This document shows positions 15,430 to 23,685 of a stretch of 64,000 bases of DNA, piece after piece. Both the position numbers and the translations under genes were made by a program. The notes under the pieces were generated by a model. That model was given only the letters and a program-made list of their open reading frames with translations, searched no databases and had not been told where the DNA came from. The stretch comes from Aquicoccus porphyridii (GTDB taxonomy: Bacteria > Pseudomonadota > Alphaproteobacteria > Rhodobacterales > Rhodobacteraceae): NCBI RefSeq assembly GCF_008369105.1, contig NZ_VINQ01000016.1, positions 1 through 64,000 of the forward strand, written 5' to 3'. How positions within the stretch are numbered: the stretch's first letter is position 1; every line of letters begins with the position of its first letter.

Positions 15430-17719
15430 AAAGCACCTCATCCATTCTCAGCCTGACCGTCACCTCACCGCGCACCGCCTGATCGAAAACCAGCTCCACC
15501 CGGTCGTTGTTCGGCCCCTGCTTGAGGTTGGCATAGGGCTGCTCATGGCGCGCAACATTGGCGCTATTGCGCAACGCGCCGATCGGCTGAACCGATTCAA
15601 GCGTGCGCGCGAACCCGCCAAACGGCAGCGCGGGCGCGCCCTCGATCACCCATGTCTGCGCCTCGGTCGGCTGGACATGTTTGATCACCCGCGGGTTCTC
15701 GGTCGAGATGTCGACCAGGTTATACATGTTCGCATTGAAGGTGATGTTCTTCATCCGGTCATAGTTGAAATCGGCAAAGCTGGTATCCACCCGCTCGACC
15801 CGCTCGATATTGCCGCCGATGGTGCGAAAGTGATTGCCGCTCACCGTCATCCCGTTGATGAAATGCTCGTCACCGCGGGGTTTGGCCACGATGAAACTGA
15901 ACCACGGCGCGACATGGCTGCACAGGAAGTAGTTGTCGGAAATCGTCAGCGCGCTGAACGAAAGCTCCGAGGCGAACGCGGGATGATTGTCATACTCGTT
16001 GGTCCATTCGACAAAGCAATTGTCGACGTAATTGCCATCTAGAACCGAGCGCGTGTTGGTCCTGGCAAAGACGATCCCGGCGGTGCGGATGCCATTCGAC
16101 GCCCCGTCACCCTGAAAGAAATGGTTGCCGCTCACGATCGTGCCCGTGCCCCCCAGAATCGCGAAATGGCGGAACTTCGCGGCCCGGTTGTTGCGCAGTT
16201 TCACGTCGTTGCCATTGGTGTTGAGCACGATCGACACCCGGTCCTGGCTGAGCATGCTCCCCTCGTCCGAGATGAACTGGCATCGGTCGATCAGCATCCC
16301 CTGACAGCCCTCGCCATGGCTCGAGATACAGCGATCCTTCGCCCGGGTCACGAAACAGTCGCGCAGCTGAAAGATGAGCCCGGTCGGCGCCAGAAGAATA
16401 CCACTCGCCACGCCCGAACACTGGAATTCCACATCCGAGATCGAGAGTTTCGACAGGTGCTCGAAGCCGCTGAAATCGAGGATGTACTTGAACCGCCGGA
16501 AGGTAAAGTTCTGCGTGCCTTCAGCATCGAACAGCTCCTGGCTGAGCGTGACTTCCTGTGCCGCCACGTTCTTGGCACGCACATAGACCTCGCGACCCAC
16601 GCCATTGCCCTCGACCAGCGATCCCACCGGGATGTTGGCCACGTTGACCACCCCGGTCAGCACCTTGCCGTTGCTCGCCGCATAGCTCGCCTGGCTGGTC
16701 ACCACCTCGGTATCCCAGGCCGGGCCGCTCGCGGCATCCAGCTGCCCGTTGCGGATATGGCGGCGCTGCGCGAACGTGGTGTGGTTGGCCACCGCCGCCT
16801 GCATGTCGATGGGTTCGCTCACGGTAATCCGCCGCCCCCCCATGTCGAGCCCCTCGTGATCGGAATTGTTCAACAGCGCCTGGAACGCCTTCTTGAAGGC
16901 CAGTTCCTCGTTGCCGAACGCGTCGATATAACTCGGCAGATCGAAATCCTTGGTCAGCGACAGGATCGCCGCGTCGGGCATGACCACCGTGCCCTCGAAC
17001 TGCACCCGGCTCTCGAAGGTGACCGACTGGCCGAGGAAATACACCCCCTTCGAGACCAGCACCCGGCGCCCGTTCGCCGCCGCGTCCGCCGCCTCGAAAG
17101 CGTCGCGGTCGTCCGTCACACCGTCGCCCAGCGCGCCATAATCGCGCACATCGACCCACGGCATCATCTCGCGCAGGAAAACGCTGGTGACATCCTCGAT
17201 CACGATATCGTCGATCCGCACCACGCCGCCGTTCGATCCGGTCAGGTCGAGCCCGAAATGACCATAAAGCGGCTCCGGGCCCCAGACCATGTCGACCCCG
17301 GTGCGCAACCCCGCGCCGATGATCGCGCTGACTTCGACCACCTCGCCATACTGGCTCAACGTCACGCCCGGCCCGGTCTCGGTCAGGCCCGGCACATGCG
17401 CGCCCCCCGCGCCCCCTGCCCATGCGGCGATGCGTATGCCCGGCAGGTTGCCACTGATCGCCTTGACCCGCGCACTCACCCGCAGATAGCAGCCGGGCAA
17501 GAGCGGCGTCTCGCCCATGTAGCGCAGCCGCTGAACGCTCTCGACCTTCTGCAATTCCAAGGCGCCGCCGAAATCCTGATCCGCAGGCACGAAGGCGGCG
17601 TTGAGCGCGTTGTCATAGGTGTCCGATCCCGGCGTGCCATCGCCGCTCGACCAAACGTCAAGCCCACCCGCAAAGGCCGGCGGCATCAGCACCACGCCAT
17701 CGGTAATCGCCTTGTTCAT
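15428..17719 (-). CDS. Pectate-lyase superfamily (right-handed beta-helix) protein
   Basis: 763 aa from the ATG at 17719, preceded by AAAGGAAA. Residues 1-185 are a carbohydrate-binding-like beta domain. The signature VDVRDYGALGDGVTDD (189-204) marks the pectate-lyase superfamily/GH28-related domain. From about residue 400 on, Asn/Gly-rich rungs (NNRAAKFRHFAILGG, ISDNYFLCS, VSGNHF) form the helix. No signal peptide is seen, so export would need another route, or the protein acts as a tail- or capsule-type depolymerase. No polysaccharide locus or phage gene adjoins it. Substrate unknown. Confidence 0.8.
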   Translation of the reverse strand: MNKAITDGVVLMPPAFAGGLDVWSSGDGTPGSDTYDNALNAAFVPADQDFGGALELQKVESVQRLRYMGETPLLPGCYLRVSARVKAISGNLPGIRIAAWAGGAGGAHVPGLTETGPGVTLSQYGEVVEVSAIIGAGLRTGVDMVWGPEPLYGHFGLDLTGSNGGVVRIDDIVIEDVTSVFLREMMPWVDVRDYGALGDGVTDDRDAFEAADAAANGRRVLVSKGVYFLGQSVTFESRVQFEGTVVMPDAAILSLTKDFDLPSYIDAFGNEELAFKKAFQALLNNSDHEGLDMGGRRITVSEPIDMQAAVANHTTFAQRRHIRNGQLDAASGPAWDTEVVTSQASYAASNGKVLTGVVNVANIPVGSLVEGNGVGREVYVRAKNVAAQEVTLSQELFDAEGTQNFTFRRFKYILDFSGFEHLSKLSISDVEFQCSGVASGILLAPTGLIFQLRDCFVTRAKDRCISSHGEGCQGMLIDRCQFISDEGSMLSQDRVSIVLNTNGNDVKLRNNRAAKFRHFAILGGTGTIVSGNHFFQGDGASNGIRTAGIVFARTNTRSVLDGNYVDNCFVEWTNEYDNHPAFASELSFSALTISDNYFLCSHVAPWFSFIVAKPRGDEHFINGMTVSGNHFRTIGGNIERVERVDTSFADFNYDRMKNITFNANMYNLVDISTENPRVIKHVQPTEAQTWVIEGAPALPFGGFARTLESVQPIGALRNSANVARHEQPYANLKQGPNNDRVELVFDQAVRGEVTVRLRMDEVL

Positions 17720-17901
17720 CCCGTTTCCTTTCCGCAATCCGTGCCGGTGGCCCGGACGTTCCATCTGTCTCGAAACTCACGCTCCGGAACGCAGGACGAC
17801 CCGGGCAGGAAAGGGAGGTATCAACAGGCGGTTAACGGTGCCTGAGCGCACCGTGACGGTGCCCGCCGCCGCACCGCGCGCCCGCAACGCCGGCGCACGC
17901 C

Positions 17902-17986
17902 GCGTTAACGCAGTCCGGTTAACCATTTGGAAGGCATTGCCCGGCAGCCGGGCAGCAGCCGGCGGGCAGCCGGATGTCACCCCCCC
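17902..17986. repeat. CCGGCTGCC-type intergenic repeat, copy 1
   Basis: In the 328-bp gap between yqeY and the beta-helix gene. Read on the minus strand, GGGGGGTGACATCCGGCTGC starts at 17986 and is followed by two more CGGCTGC repeats (to 17940). The palindrome GCGTTAACGC is at 17902-17911 and GGTTAACCAT follows it. Copies 2 and 3 are at 27308 and 40563. Apart from this the gap shows only the likely promoter area of the beta-helix gene. Confidence 0.65.
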
Positions 17987-18047
17987 TGAAACGCCGAAAG
18001 CCGGGCGTTAAACCCGGCTTTCGAAATGGTTAAGATCGGCCTTGGGC

Positions 18048-18509
18048 TCAGGCGCTCAGCCGGTTCTTGATCATCGGCCCGACGGTGCCGAAATCCATCT
18101 GCCCGGTGTATTTTTTCTTGAGGATTCCCATCACCTTGCCCATGTCACGGATCGAGTTGGCCTCGGTTTCGGCGATTGCCTTTTCGATCGCCTTGGCGAC
18201 CTCCGCCTCGTCGAGCTGCCGGGGCAGGAATTCCTCGATCACCGCGACCTCCGCGCGCTCCCGCTCGGCCAGGTCAAGCCGCCCGCCCTCTTCGTAAGCG
18301 CGCGCGCTCTCATGGCGTTGCTTGACCATTTTCCCAAGAATCGCAAGCACTTCCGCATCACCAACACCGGCCTCGTTGCCCTCGCCCCGGACCGCGATAT
18401 CGCGGTCCTTGATCGCGGCATTGATCAGGCGCAGTGTCGAAAGGCGAGCGACCGCCTTGTCCTTCATCGCCTGCTTAAGGGCGGCGTTGACCCGCTCTCG
18501 CATATCCAT
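18048..18509 (-). CDS. GatB/YqeY domain protein
   Basis: 153 aa, the full length of stand-alone YqeY proteins. It starts MDMRERVNAALKQAMKDK, then the conserved LRLINAAIKDRDIA, an EE-rich helix (FLPRQLDEAEV) and the C-terminal MGKVMGILKKKYTGQMDF. The domain is homologous to the tRNA-binding tail of the GatB amidotransferase. Stand-alone members may aid tRNA-dependent amidation, but this is unproven. An upstream in-frame ATG (MGMAREM) is possible. It is divergent from carA, the common arrangement in this lineage. Confidence 0.9.
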   Translation of the reverse strand: MDMRERVNAALKQAMKDKAVARLSTLRLINAAIKDRDIAVRGEGNEAGVGDAEVLAILGKMVKQRHESARAYEEGGRLDLAERERAEVAVIEEFLPRQLDEAEVAKAIEKAIAETEANSIRDMGKVMGILKKKYTGQMDFGTVGPMIKNRLSA

Positions 18510-18612
18510 TTCTCTGGCCATCCCCATGGTTGCCGTAAGGGAGGGACCATAACCATTCACACCGACCATGACAACCGCCGTGCAAGGGCCGCCAAGGGCC
18601 CCAAACCGCCCC

Positions 18613-18641
18613 TTGACCACCGCCCGCCCCGACACTAGTTT
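18613..18641 (+). promoter_or_regulatory. Predicted carA promoter
   Basis: TTGACC (18613-18618), 17-bp spacer, TAGTTT (18636-18641), giving a start near 18648 and a leader of about 34 nt with a GGAGAGA Shine-Dalgarno before carA. Confidence 0.5.
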
Positions 18642-18681
18642 CGCGCCAATTTGCCCCCCTTGACCCCGCGGAGAGACTCGC

Positions 18682-19839
18682 ATGGCGCTTGACACCCAAC
18701 CCCGCCCGACCGCCTGCCTCGCCCTCGCCGACGGCACCCTGTTTTATGGCCACGGCTTTGGCGCCACCGGGGAAACCACGGCCGAGCTGTGCTTCAACAC
18801 CGCGATGACCGGCTATCAGGAAATCATGACCGACCCGTCCTATGCCGGGCAGGTCGTGACCTTCACCTTTCCCCATATCGGCAATGTCGGCGTCAATGCC
18901 GACGACGATGAAACCGCCGATCCGGTGGCCGAAGGCATGGTCGTCAAATGGGACCCGACCGAACCAAGCAACTGGCGTGCCACGGAAAACCTTGCCCATT
19001 GGCTGGCCTCGCGCGGGCGGATCGCGATCGGTGGCGTCGATACGCGCCGCCTCACCCGCGCCATTCGCCAGCAGGGCGCACCGCATGTGGCGCTGGCCCA
19101 TGATCCGCAGGGCAATTTCGACATCGCGGCGCTTGTGGCCCGGGCGCGCGGTTTTCCCGGGCTCGTCGGCCTCGATCTTGCCCGCGATGTAACCTGCGCG
19201 CAAAGCTATCGCTGGGATGAAATGCGCTGGGCCTGGCCCGAAGGCTACACGCGGCAGGCCGAACCACGGTTCAAGGTCGTCGCCATCGACTACGGCGCCA
19301 AGCGCAACATCCTGCGCTGCCTCGCCTCGGTCGGATGTGATGTCACCGTCCTGCCCGCCACCGCCACCACGGACGAGGTGCTGGCCCATGCGCCCGACGG
19401 GCTGTTCCTGTCCAACGGTCCCGGCGATCCGGCCGCGACCGGCGCCTATGCCGTGCCAATGATCCGCGAGATCCTCGATCAAAGCGATATGCCCCTATTC
19501 GGCATCTGCCTTGGCCACCAGATGCTCGCGCTGGCCCTCGGGGCCAAGACGGTCAAGATGAACCACGGCCACCACGGCGCCAACCACCCGGTCAAGGATC
19601 TTGAAACCGGCAAGGTCGAGATCACCTCGATGAACCACGGTTTCGCCGTCGACAGCCAATCGCTCCCCGAGGGCGTTCTGGAAACCCATGTTTCACTTTT
19701 CGATGGTAGCAATTGCGGCATCCGCCTGTCCGACCGCCCGGTCTATTCGGTTCAATACCACCCCGAAGCCTCCCCCGGCCCCCAAGACAGCTTCTATCTC
19801 TTCGAGAGATTTGCCAGAGAAATGGAAAAACGAGCCTGA
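18682..19839 (+). CDS. carA: Carbamoyl-phosphate synthase small subunit
   Basis: 385 aa. The N-terminal CarA domain (FNTAMTGYQEIMTDPSY) is followed by a class I glutamine amidotransferase with the nucleophile Cys276 in FGICLGHQ and His360/Glu362 in YHPEASPGP. It supplies ammonia from glutamine to CarB for carbamoyl phosphate, feeding pyrimidine and arginine synthesis. carB is not in the window. All catalytic residues are present. The AT-rich gap after it leads to a glycosyltransferase gene. Confidence 0.96.
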   Translation: MALDTQPRPTACLALADGTLFYGHGFGATGETTAELCFNTAMTGYQEIMTDPSYAGQVVTFTFPHIGNVGVNADDDETADPVAEGMVVKWDPTEPSNWRATENLAHWLASRGRIAIGGVDTRRLTRAIRQQGAPHVALAHDPQGNFDIAALVARARGFPGLVGLDLARDVTCAQSYRWDEMRWAWPEGYTRQAEPRFKVVAIDYGAKRNILRCLASVGCDVTVLPATATTDEVLAHAPDGLFLSNGPGDPAATGAYAVPMIREILDQSDMPLFGICLGHQMLALALGAKTVKMNHGHHGANHPVKDLETGKVEITSMNHGFAVDSQSLPEGVLETHVSLFDGSNCGIRLSDRPVYSVQYHPEASPGPQDSFYLFERFAREMEKRA

Positions 19840-19894
19840 ACCGCGCCAAATGCACCGGATATCGTCAAGTTCCCGGTCACATGATAAACAAGCG

Positions 19895-19972
19895 TTAACC
19901 ATTTCGCGTTTCCGAAACGCCAAGATTCCCCGCATTTTCAACGCTTTTTAACACAAAATTAACCCTGATTAA
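19895..19972 (+). promoter_or_regulatory. Candidate CtrA-type sites upstream of the glycosyltransferase
   Basis: TTAACCAT at 19895-19902 matches the CtrA half-site known from Caulobacter. TTAACCCTGATTAA at 19959-19972 is TTAA-N6-TTAA, one base short of the usual seven-base gap. Both sit in an AT-rich stretch 54-131 bp before the next start codon. Matching is by eye only. Confidence 0.4.
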
Positions 19973-20025
19973 GCAATCCTTCCTCTGCAGAACGCCCGCA
20001 AAGCGTCGATGGGAAGGGACTTGTC

Positions 20026-21942
20026 ATGCAACACGCCCGGTCATTTTCCGGAGCCGACCATAATGTCGAAGACCTCGGGCGGTTCCTGCAAAGGGCCGGT
20101 CTCGTCTCGGCCAGGGACCTGCTGGCGGCAAGAAGCATCAAGGCACGGTTCGGCACCTCGCTCGATCACATCCTGATCTCCGAAGGCCTGATCGACGCCG
20201 ACACCATGGCCACTGCGCTGGCCCGGTTCCACGGTGTGGCCCGCATCGACCCCGAAAGTGAACCGCCCGACCCCGATCTGGCTGACCTGATCGACCTTCG
20301 CCTCTGTCTCAACCACAGCGTCCTTCCATGGCGCATGAAGGGCAACACTCTTCGGATCGCCGCGTCACGCTTCGAGGATTTCGCCCATGTGCTCACGATC
20401 CTCGGAAAGGATGCGCCGCATGCCGAAATGGTGCTGGCCACCTCGTCCGAAATACAGATCACGCTGGCCCGTCTGCATCGTGAAACCCTGACGGCAAAAG
20501 CGTCGGCACGCGTGCCGCTCGATGAAAGCTGTCGTGGCTGGGGCCAGACCGGATGGCTGCGCTTTGGCGTGACGCTCGGCGGCCTCGCTGTGCTGCTGGC
20601 TCTGACCTTCGCCTTTCCGTCGCATGTCTTCGCCCTGCTCGCCGGCTGGGCCGCCCTGACCTTGTTTGTCGCAGCCGGGCTTCGTCTCGCATCTTATGTC
20701 GCGTACATGTCCCGCCCCGCCGACCCCGCACCGCCGCCAATCAACCCGGAAGAAGTCCAGCTTCCCAAAGTCTCGGTGCTAGTGCCACTTTTCAAGGAGA
20801 CCGAGATCGCTCAGGCTTTGGTGCGTCGGCTCGGACGATTAACCTATCCGAAATCCCTCCTCGATATCGTGCTCGTGCTTGAGGAAAACGACACCCTGAC
20901 GCACGAAACCATCGCGAAATGCGACTTGCCCACCTGGATGCGCGTCGTCGAAGTTCCCGAAGGGCAGCCCAAGACCAAACCCAGAGCGATGAACTATGCG
21001 CTCGATTTCTGCGATGGCGAAATTATCGGCATCTGGGACGCAGAAGATTCACCGGACCCGGATCAGATCGACCGCGTTGTCGAACGGTTCTTTCACGCCC
21101 CCGAAGATGTCGTCTGTCTTCAAGGCGTCCTAGACTACTACAACAGCCGTCAAAACTGGCTTGCGCGCTGTTTCACCGTCGAATACGCGGCCTGGTTCCG
21201 GTTGATGCTGCCTGGAATGTCACGGCTCGGACTCGCCATTCCGCTTGGGGGAACCACGCTTTGGTTTCGGCGTGACATACTCGAAGAACTGGGCGGGTGG
21301 GATGCGCACAACGTAACAGAAGACGCCGACCTCGGCTTTCGCCTTGCGCGGCATGGCTATCGAACCGAAGTGATCAACACCACCACAGGCGAAGAGGCCA
21401 ATTGCCGTCTTTGGCCATGGGTGCGCCAAAGGTCACGCTGGCTCAAGGGATACATGGTCACCTATCTCGTCCACATGCGTAACCCGATCAGATTCTACCG
21501 GCAGATGGGACATTTGAAATTCTGGGGGGTTCAGGCGCATTTCGTAACGGCCCTGTCACAATTCGTATTGGCGCCGTTCCTGTGGTCGTTCTGGCTAGTC
21601 CTTCTGGGGCTGCCGCACCCGCTTGACCCGATCCTGCCACGCAGTTTCCTCGTCAATCTTGGCGTCCTGTTCCTGATGATCGAGGTCCTTACCGTCCTGA
21701 TCAATGCAACCGCCGTTTCAGGAGCCCGTCACCGCCACCTTCTTCCATGGGTGCCGACACTGCATTTCTACTTCCCGCTTGGTGCAATCGCTGCCTACAA
21801 GGCGCTCTACGAGCTGGTTTTCCGGCCCTTCTTCTGGGACAAGACACAACATGGGCATTCATTGAAAACACCCGAAATGGCGCCTGCCTCAGCTCTCGAA
21901 AGCACTCGCATCCAGCTTGAGTCGGGTCATGAAAGCCCGTGA
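20026..21942 (+). CDS. Membrane GT2 glycosyltransferase with N-terminal MshEN-like domain
   Basis: 638 aa. Residues about 15-150 resemble the MshEN/type II secretion E N-terminal fold (LQRAGLVSARDLLAAR, ISEGLIDADTMATALARFHG), a known c-di-GMP-binding module. Two membrane segments span about 178-222. The GT2 domain follows, with DAED (338-341), TED (431-433) and QRSRW (468-472), the QxxRW motif of processive synthases. Further membrane segments are after residue 500. It should polymerise a surface polysaccharide, possibly under c-di-GMP control. The product is unknown and no export partner adjoins. Its 3' end overlaps the convergent gntR by 54 bp. Confidence 0.85.
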   Translation: MQHARSFSGADHNVEDLGRFLQRAGLVSARDLLAARSIKARFGTSLDHILISEGLIDADTMATALARFHGVARIDPESEPPDPDLADLIDLRLCLNHSVLPWRMKGNTLRIAASRFEDFAHVLTILGKDAPHAEMVLATSSEIQITLARLHRETLTAKASARVPLDESCRGWGQTGWLRFGVTLGGLAVLLALTFAFPSHVFALLAGWAALTLFVAAGLRLASYVAYMSRPADPAPPPINPEEVQLPKVSVLVPLFKETEIAQALVRRLGRLTYPKSLLDIVLVLEENDTLTHETIAKCDLPTWMRVVEVPEGQPKTKPRAMNYALDFCDGEIIGIWDAEDSPDPDQIDRVVERFFHAPEDVVCLQGVLDYYNSRQNWLARCFTVEYAAWFRLMLPGMSRLGLAIPLGGTTLWFRRDILEELGGWDAHNVTEDADLGFRLARHGYRTEVINTTTGEEANCRLWPWVRQRSRWLKGYMVTYLVHMRNPIRFYRQMGHLKFWGVQAHFVTALSQFVLAPFLWSFWLVLLGLPHPLDPILPRSFLVNLGVLFLMIEVLTVLINATAVSGARHRHLLPWVPTLHFYFPLGAIAAYKALYELVFRPFFWDKTQHGHSLKTPEMAPASALESTRIQLESGHESP

Positions 21943-22536
21943 AATGTGATCCTTCAACGCGGCCTGCGCGGCACCTTCGTTCCTGGCCTCGATCGCGCGC
22001 ACGATCGCATCATGCTCGGCCAACGCCGTCTCGCCGCGCCCTTCAACCGCAAGCGAGGTCGTCTCCATCAAGGCCATCGACTGATGAACCAGCGTCAGTT
22101 GCTGCATGAGAAACCGGTTGTGAGAGGCCAAGTGAAGCTGACGGTGAAACCTGCGGTTTGCCCGGGCAAGCGCGGATGGATTATTCACCAGGTACCGATC
22201 ATCCTCGACCATATCGCGCAGGACGCGCGTTTCCTCTTCCGTTGCATGTTTCGCTGCCAAACGCGCTGCAAGCCCCTCCAGCTCGGCGCGCACCACGTAA
22301 AGCTCGGCCATCTGGTTGTGGTCGAGCGACGCAATGATCAGGCTGCGCCCGTCCCGTGTCAGCAGTTGCTGGGTTTCGAGCCGCTGCAAGGCCTCGCGGA
22401 TAGGAGTCCGCGATACTCCAAAACGCTCTGCAAGATCACTTTCGACCAGGCGGTCACCGGGACGAAATTCACCGACGTCGATCGCCTCCAGTATCAGGGA
22501 ATAGGCATCGCGCTGAGCGGTCTTTGCCTCTTTCAT
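21889..22536 (-). CDS. GntR-family transcriptional regulator (FadR subfamily, FCD domain)
   Basis: 215 aa from the ATG at 22536, with an AAAGGAA site. The N-terminal winged helix contains GDRLVESDLAERFGVSRTPIREALQRLE. The C-terminal FCD helical domain carries the metal/ligand residues of the family (AELEGLAARLAA, NRRFHRQLHLASHNRFL, EHDAIVRAIEARN). It is probably a ligand-responsive repressor of a catabolic gene. The target is not evident: it is divergent from a HAD phosphatase gene, and its tail overlaps the glycosyltransferase. Confidence 0.9.
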   Translation of the reverse strand: MKEAKTAQRDAYSLILEAIDVGEFRPGDRLVESDLAERFGVSRTPIREALQRLETQQLLTRDGRSLIIASLDHNQMAELYVVRAELEGLAARLAAKHATEEETRVLRDMVEDDRYLVNNPSALARANRRFHRQLHLASHNRFLMQQLTLVHQSMALMETTSLAVEGRGETALAEHDAIVRAIEARNEGAAQAALKDHISRAFMTRLKLDASAFES

Positions 22537-22644
22537 CCTGTTCCTTTCGCAAACTGTGGGTTGCACAAAGTAGAGCCGCAAAAACCCAAGGCTTCAACCC
22601 TCACGTCACTTGCATGCCTTTCACGCTTCAAATAGCGTTTGCGC

Positions 22645-23292
22645 ATGCCACGCAACCTGTTCTCGCATGTCACCCACTGGGTCTTCGATCTCGACAACAC
22701 ACTTTACCCTCCCGAGGCGCGCCTGTTCGATCAGATCGAGTTGCGGATGACAAATTATGTGATGGAGGCACTGGGTATCGACCGGCCCCGGGCCGACCAT
22801 CTGCGCAAGAAATACTGGCGCGAATACGGCACCACCCTTGCGGGGTTGATGCAGGAACATGGTGCCGATCCGGCCCCTTATCTGACAGAGGTGCATGAAA
22901 TCTCGCTCGAGACCCTTTCGCCGGATCGCGACCTGCGTCAGAGAATCGACGCCCTGCCCGGCCGCAAAATCGTCTACACCAACGGAACCGCCCCCTATGC
23001 CGAACGCGTGATCGCCGCACGGGGGCTCGACGGCGCGTTCGATGCGATCTACGGCGTCGAAGAAGCCGCGTTTCACCCGAAGCCCGATCGGCGTGCTTTT
23101 GAGCATGTGTTCTCCACCGACGGGCTCGATCCGTGCAAAGCTGCGATGTTCGAGGACGATCCACGCAATCTTGCCGTTCCGCATGCGCTTGGGATGCGAA
23201 CAGTTCACGTGGCCCCGACCGCAGAAGAGGCCGTGCATGTGCATCATCATACGGATGATCTCGCCGGGTTTCTCGCGCGCCTGGTCGATTGA
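22645..23292 (+). CDS. HAD-superfamily pyrimidine 5'-nucleotidase (Sdt1-like)
   Basis: 215 aa. HAD motif I is FDLDNTLYPP near the N-terminus, motif II YTNGT, the motif III lysine is in HPKPDRRAF, and motif IV is MFEDDPRNL. The helical cap between I and II matches the pyrimidine 5'-nucleotidase group, which dephosphorylates UMP/CMP-type substrates. The ATG at 22645 was preferred to a TTG two codons earlier. Common in this lineage as a single gene; cytoplasmic. Confidence 0.88.
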   Translation: MPRNLFSHVTHWVFDLDNTLYPPEARLFDQIELRMTNYVMEALGIDRPRADHLRKKYWREYGTTLAGLMQEHGADPAPYLTEVHEISLETLSPDRDLRQRIDALPGRKIVYTNGTAPYAERVIAARGLDGAFDAIYGVEEAAFHPKPDRRAFEHVFSTDGLDPCKAAMFEDDPRNLAVPHALGMRTVHVAPTAEEAVHVHHHTDDLAGFLARLVD

Positions 23293-23402
23293 AACAACAA
23301 CGCGTTTCAAGCGGTCACAACGTCACGCTGCGTCAATCCGCGTATGGCGCTCACATCCCTGATCGCTAGAAGCCCTCAACACTCAACCAAGGAGACGCGC
23401 GC

Positions 23403-23612
23403 ATGACTGGCAATGGCACCCAAGACAACCCCGAGGTTGATGACAACGGTGACGATACGGCCCTGGTCAAAAAGATACTCCTCGCTCTTGTCGTCATTCT
23501 GGCGGCCTGGGGGGCTGCGATTTTCAAATGGGGTGTGCCCGGTCTTTACATCCCCGCGTTGGCCAGTGTGCCTTTGATCTATCTCGTCCTGATCATCGTC
23601 GCCCGGGGGTGA
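23403..23612 (+). CDS. Small two-helix membrane protein
   Basis: 69 aa with an AAGGAGA Shine-Dalgarno. An acidic N-terminus (about 20 residues) is followed by two hydrophobic helices (KKILLALVVILAAWGAAIF and ALASVPLIYLVLIIVARG) joined by a short turn. I do not recognise a family. The strong ribosome-binding site and clear membrane pattern make it a real gene. It lies between the HAD and UbiH-like genes and may be co-transcribed with the latter (73 bp apart). Confidence 0.75.
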   Translation: MTGNGTQDNPEVDDNGDDTALVKKILLALVVILAAWGAAIFKWGVPGLYIPALASVPLIYLVLIIVARG

Positions 23613-23685
23613 CACGCAAAGGACAGAATGCCACTTGGAAACGCTCCATCCGATCCGCTAGGCATGGTGCAGGAGGTGCCTTGGC

